Notes: generated from the sequence alone by a model not told the origin. A stretch of 64,000 nt of DNA from Flavobacterium sp. JAS (GCF_020991455.1 NZ_JAJMOX010000002.1:124001-188000); one strand, 5' to 3'. Positions 35,495-45,565 are shown, numbered from the stretch's first letter. Program-made: numbers and translations.

Positions 35495-36274
35495 ATGAAT
35501 CTTAACCTTAATGACAAAATAATTATCGTAACCGGTGGAGCAAAAGGAATAGGACTTGGGATCTGTAAAGTTTTGGCCTCTGAAGGAGCAATTCCTGTGA
35601 TTGTAGGAAGAGCTGATGCCGATAATCAAATTGCAATTAAAGAAATAGAAGCTGAAGGAGGAAAAGCATTATCAGTCGTGGCCGAATTGACTAATCCAGA
35701 GGCTTGCAAAATTGCCGTAAATCAAGTAATTGAGCTTTGTGGTCGTATAGATGGATTAATCAATAATGCGGGTGTCAATGATGGTGTTGGACTAGAAAGT
35801 GGGGATTACGAAAAATTTATGGCATCGATTCATAAAAATTTAGTTCATTATTATTTAATGGCCCAATATGCTTTGCCTGAGTTGAAAAAAACAAAAGGTG
35901 CAATTGTAAATATTGGTTCAAAAACTGCCGATACCGGACAAGGAAACACTTCGGCTTATGCAGCTTCAAACGGTGGACGTAATGCTTTAACCCGCGAATG
36001 GGCTGTTGAATTATTGAAATACGGAATACGTGTAAATTCGGTTATAGTGGCAGAATGTTACACGCCATTATATGATGTCTGGATTAAAACACTCGAAAAT
36101 CCAGAGCAAAAATTAAAAGAAATCACGGCCAGAATTCCGTTCGAAAATAGAATGACAACTGCAGAGGAAATCGCCAATATGGCTGTCTTTTTATTGTCTG
36201 ACAAATCAAGTCATACAACAGGTCAGTTGATTTATGTAGATGGAGGATATACACATTTAGACCGTTCCCTGTAG
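35495..36274 (+). CDS. SDR-family L-fucose dehydrogenase-like oxidoreductase with altered catalytic motif
   Basis: 259 residues. The cofactor motif is TGGAKGIGLGI (residues 13-23), with NNAGVND at 90-96 and catalytic Ser in NIGSKTADTG (S142). The normally invariant YxxxK reads Y155-A-A-S-N159, so the catalytic lysine is replaced by asparagine (codon AAC at 35969-35971). The C-terminal region VDGGYTHLDRSL is ordinary. By context it oxidises L-fucose to L-fuconolactone with NAD(P)+. The altered motif may be a feature of this subfamily, or the enzyme may work with another general base. Later pathway enzymes (fuconate dehydratase, KDF dehydrogenase or aldolase) are not in the window. Confidence 0.87.
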   Translation: MNLNLNDKIIIVTGGAKGIGLGICKVLASEGAIPVIVGRADADNQIAIKEIEAEGGKALSVVAELTNPEACKIAVNQVIELCGRIDGLINNAGVNDGVGLESGDYEKFMASIHKNLVHYYLMAQYALPELKKTKGAIVNIGSKTADTGQGNTSAYAASNGGRNALTREWAVELLKYGIRVNSVIVAECYTPLYDVWIKTLENPEQKLKEITARIPFENRMTTAEEIANMAVFLLSDKSSHTTGQLIYVDGGYTHLDRSL

Positions 36275-36437
36275 TTAAACAGAAGCTGAAATTCAGAATC
36301 ATGATGTTCAAAATAACCAAGGAACAAATTAAAATAGTAATAAATAGAGATGAATATTGAATAAAAGATAATTGACCGCAATGCCGTTCGTTTTGCGAAC
36401 AGAACCAAACCAAACCAAACCAGAATAATTACATAAG

Positions 36438-38996
36438 ATGAACCAGAATAAAAAGATATTTTCACTGAACAATAGACTTGTTTTACTATTCTTCTTTTTG
36501 ATGATTGGACTATCTGCATTTTCGCAGAATACGGCCATAGTGAGAATGGGCTCGACCGATACTCAGTCATTTGATGATAATTGGCTTTTTTCAAGATACG
36601 GATCTCAGGCTGATGGATTGGTTAAAGAAGAGCCGAAAAACTTAGAAGCTGTTTCTATAAGTGAAGCCAATTGGGAAAAATTAAATTTACCACATGATTG
36701 GGCTATCAAAGGGCCTTTTAGAATTGAATTAAGAGGAGAAACCGGGAAATTACCATGGAAAGGAATAGGTTGGTACCGCAAACATTTTACTGTTCCCGCT
36801 TCAGACTCTGGCAAAGAGATTTTTGTTGATTTTGATGGTGCTATGGCCAATGCCAAAATTTATTTGAATGGAAATTATGTGGGAACCTGGCCTTATGGTT
36901 ACAATTCTTTCCGAATGAATTTGACTCCATTTTTAAAATTTGGACAGGAAAATATTTTAGCCGTTCGTTTAGATACTGAAAACTGGGATTCTCGTTGGTA
37001 TCCCGGAGCAGGAATCTATCGCCATGTTTGGTTGGTAAAAACCAATTCGGTACATGTTGGGCATTGGGGAACTTATGTAACAACTCCAAATGTTACCAAA
37101 GAAACAGCTAATATCAGAGTATTGGTAAAAGTTGACAATGCAACAAATAAAAACGTAAAAGCAGTTGTTACAACCGACTTATACGAAATGGACATCAATA
37201 ACACGCCCAAAGTAAAAGTAGGTTCCTTAATTCCTTCAACTATTGAAATCAAAGCCAACGGAACGGAAGAAGCAGAAACACATTCGGTTTTAAACAATCC
37301 TAAATTATGGGATTTAAAAACGCCAAATCGTTATGTGGCGCAAACTAAAGTTAGTGTTGACGGAAAAGTAGTGGATACTTATAACACTCCTTTTGGTGTT
37401 CGAACTATCGAATTTACACCAAGAAACGGATTTCTTTTAAACGGAAAAAGAGTCGAAATCTTCGGGACTTGTAACCATCATGATTTAGGTGCTTTAGGAG
37501 CTGCTATCAATACTTCGGCATTGAAAAGGCAATTGGTGATGCTAAAAGAAATGGGGTGTAATTCTTTGCGTACTTCTCATAATCCTCCTGCTCCGGAATT
37601 GTTAGAATTGGCAGATAAAATGGGATTCCTGGTTTGGGATGAAGCTTTCGACGCATGGAAAATTGGTAAGAAAAAATTAGATTACAACGTGATTTTTGAT
37701 GAGTGGCATGAAAAAGATTTAGCAGCATTAGTACATAGAGACAGAAATAATCCTTCGGTATTTATTTGGTCCATTGGGAATGAAGTTCCAGATCAGCAAA
37801 ACGTAAAACTGACCAAAGAATTGGCATATATTATGCGTCGGGAAGATCCAACACGCCCAGTTTCAAATGGATATAATGATCCAGATGGAGGAAGAGGCTC
37901 TGGAGCGGCCGTTGCACTGGATATTATGGGAGTGAATTACTTTTTCGACCAACAGCCAAAATGGGATGTTGATCCAAGATATGCAAATAAACCAACACTT
38001 GGCAGTGAAACAGCTTCAACTGTAAGTTCTCGAGGAGAATATTTCTTTGACGATAAATACAACAAAATGTCTTGGCAAATTTCGTCTTACGATGATGCAT
38101 TCCCGGGATGGGGTTGTTCGCCTGATACGCAATTTCGTACCAATGCAAAGTATCCGCATTTATTAGGAGAATATGTTTGGACAGGTTTTGACTATTTAGG
38201 AGAACCAACACCTTACAATTCAGATGAAACAAACTTATTGAATTTTAGAACTGATCCTTCAAAACAAGCAGAATTAGAAGCGAAATTGGCAGAATTGCAA
38301 AAAAGTAATCCACCATCAAGAAGTAGTTATTTCGGAATTATCGATTTGGCTGGTTTCCCCAAAGACCGCTATTATATTTACAAATCACATTGGAGACCAG
38401 ATGTTCCAACAGCTCATATTTTGCCACATTGGAATTGGAGCGAACGTGTTGGGAAAATAGTTCCGGTACACGTTTACACTTCGGGAGATGAGGGAGAGTT
38501 GTTTCTTAACGGAAAAAGTCTCGGAAGAAAGAAAATGACAGCAGGAAAAGATTTCCGTTTGACTTGGGATGATGTGATTTATACTCCCGGCGAACTAAAA
38601 GTTGTCTGTTACAAAAATGGTAAAAATTGGGCGACTGATATTGTTAAAACTACTGGAACGGCAACAAAATTAAAAATGTCAGCAGATAGAACAGAAGCCC
38701 TTGCAGACGATGTTGATTTGGTTTTTGTAACGGTTGATGTTACTGATTCTAATGGTTTGATGGTTCCTCGTGCAAACCCATTAGTTAAATTTTCGATTGA
38801 AGGTGCTGGAGAAATCGTAGCAACTGATAATGGAGATGCAACGAGTTTTGTGCCTTTTCAAAGTGCCGAAAGACCTGCTTATAACGGAAAAGTTTTAGTA
38901 ATAGTTAAAGCGAAAAAAGGAGAAAAAGGACAATTTACGGTAAAAGCGCAAAGTGAAGGATTACAATCGGCAGCAACGACGATCAGAATAAAATAA
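36438..38996 (+). CDS. GH2 beta-galactosidase-like glycosidase, multi-domain
   Basis: 852 residues with a signal peptide ending GLSAFSQN. Order: sugar-binding jelly roll (about 40-205; LPHDWAIKGPF, GIGWYRKHF), immunoglobulin-like domain (210-320), TIM barrel (325-620) with acid/base E449 in WSIGNEVPDQ and probable nucleophile E524 in LGSETAST, then a DUF4982-like domain (about 665-725; GELFLNGKSLGRKK) and a C-terminal Ig-like domain (735-852). The pattern fits Bacteroidota beta-galactosidases. Terminal beta-galactose on complex N-glycan antennae would be the local substrate; beta-mannosidase or beta-glucuronidase activity cannot be excluded. The next gene, a GH29, starts 21 bp downstream. Confidence 0.9.
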   Translation: MNQNKKIFSLNNRLVLLFFFLMIGLSAFSQNTAIVRMGSTDTQSFDDNWLFSRYGSQADGLVKEEPKNLEAVSISEANWEKLNLPHDWAIKGPFRIELRGETGKLPWKGIGWYRKHFTVPASDSGKEIFVDFDGAMANAKIYLNGNYVGTWPYGYNSFRMNLTPFLKFGQENILAVRLDTENWDSRWYPGAGIYRHVWLVKTNSVHVGHWGTYVTTPNVTKETANIRVLVKVDNATNKNVKAVVTTDLYEMDINNTPKVKVGSLIPSTIEIKANGTEEAETHSVLNNPKLWDLKTPNRYVAQTKVSVDGKVVDTYNTPFGVRTIEFTPRNGFLLNGKRVEIFGTCNHHDLGALGAAINTSALKRQLVMLKEMGCNSLRTSHNPPAPELLELADKMGFLVWDEAFDAWKIGKKKLDYNVIFDEWHEKDLAALVHRDRNNPSVFIWSIGNEVPDQQNVKLTKELAYIMRREDPTRPVSNGYNDPDGGRGSGAAVALDIMGVNYFFDQQPKWDVDPRYANKPTLGSETASTVSSRGEYFFDDKYNKMSWQISSYDDAFPGWGCSPDTQFRTNAKYPHLLGEYVWTGFDYLGEPTPYNSDETNLLNFRTDPSKQAELEAKLAELQKSNPPSRSSYFGIIDLAGFPKDRYYIYKSHWRPDVPTAHILPHWNWSERVGKIVPVHVYTSGDEGELFLNGKSLGRKKMTAGKDFRLTWDDVIYTPGELKVVCYKNGKNWATDIVKTTGTATKLKMSADRTEALADDVDLVFVTVDVTDSNGLMVPRANPLVKFSIEGAGEIVATDNGDATSFVPFQSAERPAYNGKVLVIVKAKKGEKGQFTVKAQSEGLQSAATTIRIK

Positions 38997-39017
38997 TAAA
39001 TATTAAAAAAAACAGAA

Positions 39018-40355
39018 ATGATTAAGAAAATAATTTTAGCAGCTTTAGTCGTTGGAACTACTATCACAGGTTTTGCGCAGAACAAAATTGCTGCAAAAGA
39101 TATCGCTGAAAAAATGAAATGGTTTGAAGATGCTAAATTAGGAATCTTCATTCATGCGGGAATTTATTCAGTTGCTGATGTTTCTGAATCCTGGAGTTTT
39201 CACAACGGAAAAATTTCTGTTGAGGATTATATGAAACAACAAAAAAGCTATACTTTGAGTAAATATGATCCTGCTGCTTGGGCAGATATGATCAAAGATT
39301 CAGGGGCAAAATATGCGGTAATTACAACAAAACATCATGATGGTGTGGCGATGTATGATACCAAATTAGGAAAATTGAGTTCGGTAAAAACCTGTGCAGC
39401 TAAAAAAGATATGGTGAAACCCTTTTTTGAAGAATTGCGTAAAAGAGATATTAAATGTGGCGCTTATTTTTCCTTAATCGACTGGACACACAATGATTAT
39501 CCCGGTTTTTTGAAAGATAAATCACGTTATGATATCAAAAAAGAACCAGCTCGTTGGGAACGTTTCCAAAAGTTTTACCAAGGACAAATCAAAGAAATTT
39601 CAGATTGGTATAATCCGGATTTGTGGTGGTTCGATGGGGATTGGGAGCATAGTGCAGAGGAATGGCAAGCCGAAAAAACACGTAAGATATTGTTAGACAG
39701 AAACCCAAATACAATTATCAACGGACGTTTGCAAGGATATGGAGATTATGATACTCCTGAACAAAATTTTCCTGTGGTGCGTCCTGCGTTCAAATGGTGG
39801 GAGTTATGTATGACGATGAACGAAAACTGGGGATATCGTGTGAGTGATACGAATTGGAAAACACCTTATGAAATCATCACAATTTTTGTGGATGCGGTTT
39901 CAAACGGAGGAAATTTATTATTAGACATAGGACCTAAACCTGACGGAACATATCCTGAAACCGTTGTTTCTACCCTGAAAGAGCTTGGTGATTGGAACAG
40001 AAGAAACGGTGAAGGGATTTTTGGAACTATTCCGGGAATTCCATTGGGACATTTCTATGGGCCAACTACACTTTCTAAAGATTCAAAAACGCTTTATTTA
40101 TTTGTTCATGGAAAAACTTCCGGAGAACTGATGCTAAAAGGGCTTGATAATAAAATTACGGATATTACTGTTTTGGGATCAAATACAAAGCTGACTCATA
40201 AAGTAGTTGGGAAGATTTCCTGGAGTGCTGTTCCGGGACTAGTTTACATTAATTTACCAGAGAATGTTGCAGATAAATATGTGACTTGTATTAAAGTTAC
40301 ATTAGACGCGCCAATTAAATTATACAGAGGCCAGGGTGGTTTTCTGACTAACTAA
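39018..40355 (+). CDS. GH29 alpha-L-fucosidase (subfamily A type)
   Basis: 445 residues, signal peptide ending TITGFAQ. Motifs: DAKLGIFIHAGIYSV, VITTKHHDGVAMYDTKLGKL, nucleophile D206 in PDLWWFDGDWE, and MTMNENWGYRVSDTNW with SNGGNLLLDIGPKPDGTYP. It is shorter than the other GH29 proteins and lacks accessory domains. Cotranscribed with the GH2 galactosidase (21 bp gap), it might remove alpha-1,2-fucose from galactose so that GH2 can act; this is inference from order. No terminator was seen in the 592-bp gap behind it. Confidence 0.93.
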   Translation: MIKKIILAALVVGTTITGFAQNKIAAKDIAEKMKWFEDAKLGIFIHAGIYSVADVSESWSFHNGKISVEDYMKQQKSYTLSKYDPAAWADMIKDSGAKYAVITTKHHDGVAMYDTKLGKLSSVKTCAAKKDMVKPFFEELRKRDIKCGAYFSLIDWTHNDYPGFLKDKSRYDIKKEPARWERFQKFYQGQIKEISDWYNPDLWWFDGDWEHSAEEWQAEKTRKILLDRNPNTIINGRLQGYGDYDTPEQNFPVVRPAFKWWELCMTMNENWGYRVSDTNWKTPYEIITIFVDAVSNGGNLLLDIGPKPDGTYPETVVSTLKELGDWNRRNGEGIFGTIPGIPLGHFYGPTTLSKDSKTLYLFVHGKTSGELMLKGLDNKITDITVLGSNTKLTHKVVGKISWSAVPGLVYINLPENVADKYVTCIKVTLDAPIKLYRGQGGFLTN

Positions 40356-40860
40356 TTGAGCTTAAAAATATCATTTTAAAGTCTTTATTCTGATACGTTA
40401 TTTTAAAAACTAAAGAAAAACTAAAGAAAAATTAGATAAATAATTAGTCAGCTTTTGTTTTTTTTTGTTGCGAAAAAAATAATTGTAAAAAAACAATTAC
40501 ATTTTTCAAAATTGATAAAAAAACGTGTAATAGAAGTGAAAATGATTTGTCTAATGAGTTTCAAAATAAAGAAAAAATAAGAAATGATTCTTGATGGAAA
40601 TTTTGAAACGAAACGGAAAGATAATTTATTAGATAAATTTTAGTTAACATATATTTATGTTAAACTTATGGTAGTTTTTAAGGTTTTTGAGTGTCTTTTT
40701 TTACGATTTTAATTTTTCTCAAATTTAGAGCTGTTTTTGCTGTTTGACAGAAAAACATTACTCATTTATTTGGGGCTATCTATTTTGTTTACAGACTATT
40801 GTGTGGAAATTTTGCGTTATTATTTTTAACTGTTAAAAATAATAATTGTTGCTAAAAAAA

Positions 40861-40880
40861 ACACTAAAACGTTTTTGTAA
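40861..40880. promoter_or_regulatory. LacI-type operator candidate d1
   Basis: ACACTAAAACGTTTTTGTAA. It overlaps the -33 TTTG (40874-40877) of the LacI promoter, as expected for autorepression. Confidence 0.68.
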
Positions 40881-40893
40881 ATCGTTTTATTAA
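40874..40893. promoter_or_regulatory. LacI-type operator candidate d2
   Basis: TTTGTAAATCGTTTTATTAA, centred 13 bp after d1, filling the spacer between the -33 and -7 boxes of the LacI promoter. Confidence 0.62.
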
Positions 40894-40904
40894 ATATATA
40901 TTTG
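40874..40904 (+). promoter_or_regulatory. Promoter of the LacI-family gene
   Basis: -33 TTTG at 40874-40877 and -7 TATATTTG at 40897-40904, 19 bp apart, match the Bacteroidota sigma-A consensus. The leader would be about 37 nt. Both operators d1 and d2 overlap it. Confidence 0.65.
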
Positions 40905-40947
40905 TCAATAACAAATTAACTTAATTTTAAGATTATATTAACTTTTA

Positions 40948-41961
40948 ATGAAAAAAAAGATCACTATTAAAGATATCGCCAAAGCAGCAAATGTATCGGT
41001 TACTACCGTTTCGTTTGTTTTGAATGATAAAGGGGAGAAGATGGGGATCAGTAAAGAAGTGATCAAGAAAGTTTTCAAGGTTACTGAAGAAATGAAGTTC
41101 AAACTTAATATGATCGCGAGTAGTTTGAGGACTGGTAAAACAAGATCTATAGGGCTTATTGTTGAAGATATTTCAAATCATTTTTTTGCTGATTTGGCAA
41201 GAGTAATTGAGAGAGAGGCAATAGGTTTAAATTATAGAGTATTTTATTGTAGTACTGGCGGAAATGATGATCGGGCGGTTGAGTTAGTTAATAGTTTATT
41301 ACAGGCTAATGTTGATGGTTTTATTATAACGCCTACTGAGAATATGAAAACAACTATCGATCGATTGTTAGAGCTTCAATGTCCGGTTGTTTTACTTGAT
41401 AGGTATTTTGAAGGACAAGAAGTGAGCCATGTAGTTCTGGATAATTTTGAAGCAGCACAAAGGGCTACTAATTATTTTTTGGAAAAAGGATTCAAAAAAA
41501 TTGCATTCGTGACAAATGCCTCGCAGTTGATTCAGATGGATTTGAGAAAACAAGGATACATTAGTTTGTTGAAAGAAAAAGGGCTGTATGATGAGACTAA
41601 AATTCTTGATTTGGAATATAAAATCAGTGAAGAGCAACGAATAGAAAAGATCTCTGAATTCTTGAGCAGTAATGCAGAAATTGACGCTGTTTTGTTTGGA
41701 GCAAATTATTTATTGCTTGCAGGCTTGCAGTCATTTAGAAGATTAGGGCTAAAAATTCCTAGTGATAAAGCAGTAATTAGTTTTGATGATCATGACAGTT
41801 TTAGGTTGCATTCTCCTTCTATAACTGTTTTATCTCAGCCAATTGAAGAGATAGGAAAAAAAACTGTACTGTTATTGATGAAGCAAATGAATGACGGGAC
41901 TAACTATAAAATTGAGAAAGAAAAGAAAAAAGGCAGTCTAACTATAAGAGAATCAGTATAG
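40948..41961 (+). CDS. LacI-family transcriptional regulator
   Basis: 337 residues. The N-terminal helix-turn-helix is IKDIAKAANVSVTTVSFVLND, followed by the hinge KLNMIASSLRTGKTRSIGLI, with the Leu/Ala pattern that lets LacI proteins wedge into the central CG of operators. A periplasmic-binding-protein-like effector domain spans about 60-330 (LLQANVDGFIITPTE, VVLLDRYFEG, AVISFDDHDSFRLHSPSITVLSQPIEEIG). It is just upstream of susC/susD. The palindrome found at eight places, including twice in its own promoter, is a plausible binding site. It is presumably a repressor released by a mannose-, GlcNAc- or fucose-derived metabolite. Confidence 0.94.
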   Translation: MKKKITIKDIAKAANVSVTTVSFVLNDKGEKMGISKEVIKKVFKVTEEMKFKLNMIASSLRTGKTRSIGLIVEDISNHFFADLARVIEREAIGLNYRVFYCSTGGNDDRAVELVNSLLQANVDGFIITPTENMKTTIDRLLELQCPVVLLDRYFEGQEVSHVVLDNFEAAQRATNYFLEKGFKKIAFVTNASQLIQMDLRKQGYISLLKEKGLYDETKILDLEYKISEEQRIEKISEFLSSNAEIDAVLFGANYLLLAGLQSFRRLGLKIPSDKAVISFDDHDSFRLHSPSITVLSQPIEEIGKKTVLLLMKQMNDGTNYKIEKEKKKGSLTIRESV

Positions 41962-41989
41962 GAATTTTATTCCTTTTTTTTCAAACAAA

Positions 41990-42009
41990 ACACTAAAACG
42001 ATATAGTTG
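41990..42009. promoter_or_regulatory. LacI-type operator candidate e
   Basis: ACACTAAAACGATATAGTTG, 29 bp after the LacI stop and 220 bp before susC. It overlaps TATAGTTG, a near -7 box, which may be the susC promoter. Confidence 0.62.
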
Positions 42010-42229
42010 AATTTTAAAATACCCCAGAGAATTAAACAAATTATTAAATAAATAAAAAAGCTTATGATGTAAAAGAAATAGAGAGATGTTAAACGGGAAA
42101 CTTAACTATTACCGAATCCTTGATAAGGGAAATTAGGTAATAAAAAATAAAGGTTTTAGTATTCATTTTTTTAAGAAATCAAACCTTTTATTTAAACAAA
42201 TTACAAACCAAACCAAACCAATATTAATT

Positions 42230-45200
42230 ATGAGAAAGCTGTTATATGAATCGCTGTTAGTTTTTCTAACAGTATTGTGCTTCCAAGGTGTGAATGCGCA
42301 AGAAAAAACAATCTCCGGAGTAATTACAGATAATGCAAATATGCCTGTTCCATCTGTTATTGTTAAAGAAAAAGGAACAAAACAAGAAACTGCTACAGAT
42401 GAAAATGGAGCATTTACGATTTCGGTGAGAGAAGGAGCTACCCTTGTCGTAAGTTCGATAGGGTTTAAAACAACAGAACTGAAAGCTGTTGATGGAATGA
42501 AAGTAAAATTAGCAAGTGCTACTAACGAACTTGATGGTGTTACAGTTACTGCTTTGGGACAATCTAAAAAGAACAAATCAATTGGGTACGCTACAAGTAT
42601 AATCAAATCAGATGCATTAGTCAAAACGGCTTCGCCTACTATTGCTAATGGTTTGTACGGTAAAGCACCGGGTGTACGTATTTCTTCTACTCCAGGTGGA
42701 GCCGGAGCAATCAATATCCAGATTCGTGGTATAAACTCGATAACGGGTAGAAATCAGCCGCTTATTATTTTGGATGGTGTGCCTATTCGTGATGGAGAGG
42801 TTAACAATAATGATTATTGGAACCAACAACGTGTAAAAAATAATGGTTTAGCTGATATTAACCCTGAAGATATTGAGAATATTTCGATTCTTAAAGGAGC
42901 TTCTGCTGCTGCATTATATGGTTCTGAGGCTGTAAATGGAGTTGTATTGATTACTTCTAAATCTGGTAGAGGAAAAAAAGGTTTAGGTATTGATTTTAGT
43001 ACGAGTTACTCAGGAAATCAAATTGCATACTTGCCAAGATTTCAGTACGAAAGAGGACCGGGTTGGACAAATGCTAATTATTCAACAGGATATTTAGCTC
43101 CAGACGGTTTTGCTCATTATGATGTAGATGGTGATGGTACTAATGAAACCAGAGGAGTTTCAAATAGTGGTAATAACTTTGGTCCTTGGTTTGACGGTAA
43201 GCCTGTTATGACTTGGGATGGAGTAATTCGTCCGTATTCTGCTCAAAGAGATGGATACAAAAATATGTTCCAAAATTCATGGGACTCGACAACAAACTTT
43301 GCGCTTACAAATAGTACTGAAAACAGTAGTATTCGTTTTTCTTACACACGTATTGAATCAGAAGCATTAAGTATGGGTAACAATAACAAAAAGAATAATT
43401 TTAACGTAAATGCCTCATTCAAAACAGGTAAGTTGAAAACAGATGTTATTGTGAGTTATATGAATCAAAATTTACAAAACCGTACTTTTGCTATGGATCG
43501 TTTGGTAAATAACTTTACTGGTATGCTTAGCCCATTTGATAATGGTGATTGGTACAAAGCTAAATACAAAACTAGTTTAGGATACAAATACGTTATTGGT
43601 AAAGATACTCAAAGCTTAACTCCTGGTGAAAATATTTACCGTAATGGTTTCAGATCAGATATTGCTGATTATTTTTGGAACACAGGTGCTAAACAGCAAG
43701 ACGAGATTACAAACCGTTTAATAGCAAGTGTTACTGAAACGCTTTCGATCACCAAAGATTTAACATTACGTGGTCGTGTTTCGACTGATTTAACTGCAGT
43801 AAATATTGAAAATAAAAATCCGGTAGAAGTACCTTTGATTTATGAATTTGGGAACGAGGGAGATCGTTCAGGTTCTTTTATGATGGAGGGGCAGGATTAT
43901 AATATTCTTTATGGTGATTTATTAGCGACTTACAACAAAAAAATCAATGAGGATTTCGGCGTAAATGCTGTTCTTGGTTATTCTGGTACAAAAGAAACTT
44001 ATAGAACATTATCTCGTTCTACTAGAGGTGGTTTAAGTGTTGAAGGATGGTACGATATGAAATCGTCTATAGGTATAGCGACTAGTGACTCAAAAAGAGA
44101 AGAGACTATAAAAGATGCTGTTTTTGGAACTTTAAGTGGTAGCTTCAGAAATTATTTGTTCGTTGAAGGAACTATCAGAAGAGACCGTACTTCTACAATG
44201 AACCCAAATAATAATGCCTTTACTTATCCGTCAGTAAATTCAAGTTTTGTATTATCAGATGCGGTAAAATTGCCAGAGTTTATCAGTTATGCAAAAATGC
44301 GTGGTTCTTGGGGTATCGTGGGTAACTATCCGGATCGTTACAGAGCAAATGTGGCATTCATACAAAACACATTGGGAACTCAGGGAACTTCAAATCCAGT
44401 GTTGATTACAAATTCTCAAGACAAGTATGGAAATGAAGGAATCAAGCCTGAAATGAAAAATGAATACGAGCTTGGTTTCGAAACTAAATTCTTCGACAGA
44501 AGATTAGGATTAGATTTTTCTTATTATAACGCAAAAGTTAAAGATCAAATTCTTGATTTGACCTTGGCACCAACTACAGGAGCAAGTCAAATATTAGCTA
44601 ACGTGGGAGAATTGAGTAATAAAGGATTTGAAGTTGCTTTGACAGGTTCTCCTTTTAGAACAGAGAATTTTTCTTGGGATGTAACTTTAAACTGGGCAAA
44701 AAACATCAACAAAATTGTAAAATTGGCTAACGGTGCAAGTGAATTATTGCATGCTGACTATGATGGATCTGCTGCTCAATTAAAATCTGTAGTAGGTGAT
44801 CCAATGGGAGGCATTTATGCGCACCCTGTTAAAACTGATGCTAGTGGTAAGGATATGGTTGACTCTGATGGATTCTTAATGCTTGATGGAGATAAATGGG
44901 TAAAATACGGAAGTGCTATGCCTAAAGGTGTGGGAGGTTTATTGAATTCATTTACATATAAAAGTTTCACATTAGATGTAAATATCGATTATTCTTATGG
45001 AGGTTATTTGATGCCAACAGGGATTAACTGGATGAAAGCAAGAGGATTGACAGAAGAAACATTGAATTATAGTACAAATGAGCGTGGTGGTTTAACGTAT
45101 TACATGGAAAATGGTAAAGGAGTTCAGGTTCCTAATACTGCAACTGCCGGACCAGGAGGCCAAACATTATACCGCGATGGTATGTTAATGAACGGTGTAA

Positions 45201-45565
45201 CTGCAGATGGCGCGCCAAATACAAATGTGATTTCTCAGGCAGGTTATTATAACATGACTTACAACTGGGGAGGTCCTCAATACAGCAGCTCACGTTATGA
45301 ATTGTATATTCAGAAAAATGACTATGTTAAATTGAGAGAGGTATCTCTTGCGTTTAATGTGCCAGCGGCATATGCCAGTAAATTAGGAGCTACTAAATTG
45401 AGTTTGTCTTTCTTCGGTCGTAATTTGTTTTATATCTACAGAACAATTAAAGATATGGATGCTGAGGCAACAACTTCAGGATCCAGATGGGATAAAAACG
45501 TAAACAATGCTGGATTAGCTCCATCAACAAGAAGTTACGGAGTAATGTTGAGAGCATCTTTCTAA
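42230..45565 (+). CDS. SusC/RagA-type TonB-dependent outer-membrane glycan transporter
   Basis: 1111 residues. Signal peptide ends FQGVNAQ. A carboxypeptidase-regulatory-like domain (about 23-100; ISGVITDNANMPVPSV, TDENGAFTISV), a TonB-plug (about 110-230; PTIANGLYGKAPGVRI, IRGINSITGRNQPLIILDGVPI) and a 22-strand barrel follow, ending in ...MLRASF. There is no N-terminal STN domain, so it does not signal to an anti-sigma factor. With the SusD-like protein 31 bp downstream it imports large glycans, here presumably released N-glycans or glycopeptides. The LacI gene and operator e are directly upstream. Confidence 0.96.
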   Translation: MRKLLYESLLVFLTVLCFQGVNAQEKTISGVITDNANMPVPSVIVKEKGTKQETATDENGAFTISVREGATLVVSSIGFKTTELKAVDGMKVKLASATNELDGVTVTALGQSKKNKSIGYATSIIKSDALVKTASPTIANGLYGKAPGVRISSTPGGAGAINIQIRGINSITGRNQPLIILDGVPIRDGEVNNNDYWNQQRVKNNGLADINPEDIENISILKGASAAALYGSEAVNGVVLITSKSGRGKKGLGIDFSTSYSGNQIAYLPRFQYERGPGWTNANYSTGYLAPDGFAHYDVDGDGTNETRGVSNSGNNFGPWFDGKPVMTWDGVIRPYSAQRDGYKNMFQNSWDSTTNFALTNSTENSSIRFSYTRIESEALSMGNNNKKNNFNVNASFKTGKLKTDVIVSYMNQNLQNRTFAMDRLVNNFTGMLSPFDNGDWYKAKYKTSLGYKYVIGKDTQSLTPGENIYRNGFRSDIADYFWNTGAKQQDEITNRLIASVTETLSITKDLTLRGRVSTDLTAVNIENKNPVEVPLIYEFGNEGDRSGSFMMEGQDYNILYGDLLATYNKKINEDFGVNAVLGYSGTKETYRTLSRSTRGGLSVEGWYDMKSSIGIATSDSKREETIKDAVFGTLSGSFRNYLFVEGTIRRDRTSTMNPNNNAFTYPSVNSSFVLSDAVKLPEFISYAKMRGSWGIVGNYPDRYRANVAFIQNTLGTQGTSNPVLITNSQDKYGNEGIKPEMKNEYELGFETKFFDRRLGLDFSYYNAKVKDQILDLTLAPTTGASQILANVGELSNKGFEVALTGSPFRTENFSWDVTLNWAKNINKIVKLANGASELLHADYDGSAAQLKSVVGDPMGGIYAHPVKTDASGKDMVDSDGFLMLDGDKWVKYGSAMPKGVGGLLNSFTYKSFTLDVNIDYSYGGYLMPTGINWMKARGLTEETLNYSTNERGGLTYYMENGKGVQVPNTATAGPGGQTLYRDGMLMNGVTADGAPNTNVISQAGYYNMTYNWGGPQYSSSRYELYIQKNDYVKLREVSLAFNVPAAYASKLGATKLSLSFFGRNLFYIYRTIKDMDAEATTSGSRWDKNVNNAGLAPSTRSYGVMLRASF

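Larger units (their letters stand above)
40356..40947. other. 592-bp AT-rich intergenic region with the LacI-gene control elements
   Basis: The last 90 bp contain two overlapping LacI-type operators and the promoter of the LacI gene. The rest is very AT-rich; a direct repeat AACTAAAGAAAA occurs near 40409-40430. No small ORF or RNA was recognised. Confidence 0.55.

Noticed and set aside
36400..36424. AAACC tandem repeat before the GH2 gene (also near 42200 before susC)
   Set aside because: A short run of three or four units at both places; it might affect translation initiation, but nothing supports a specific role.
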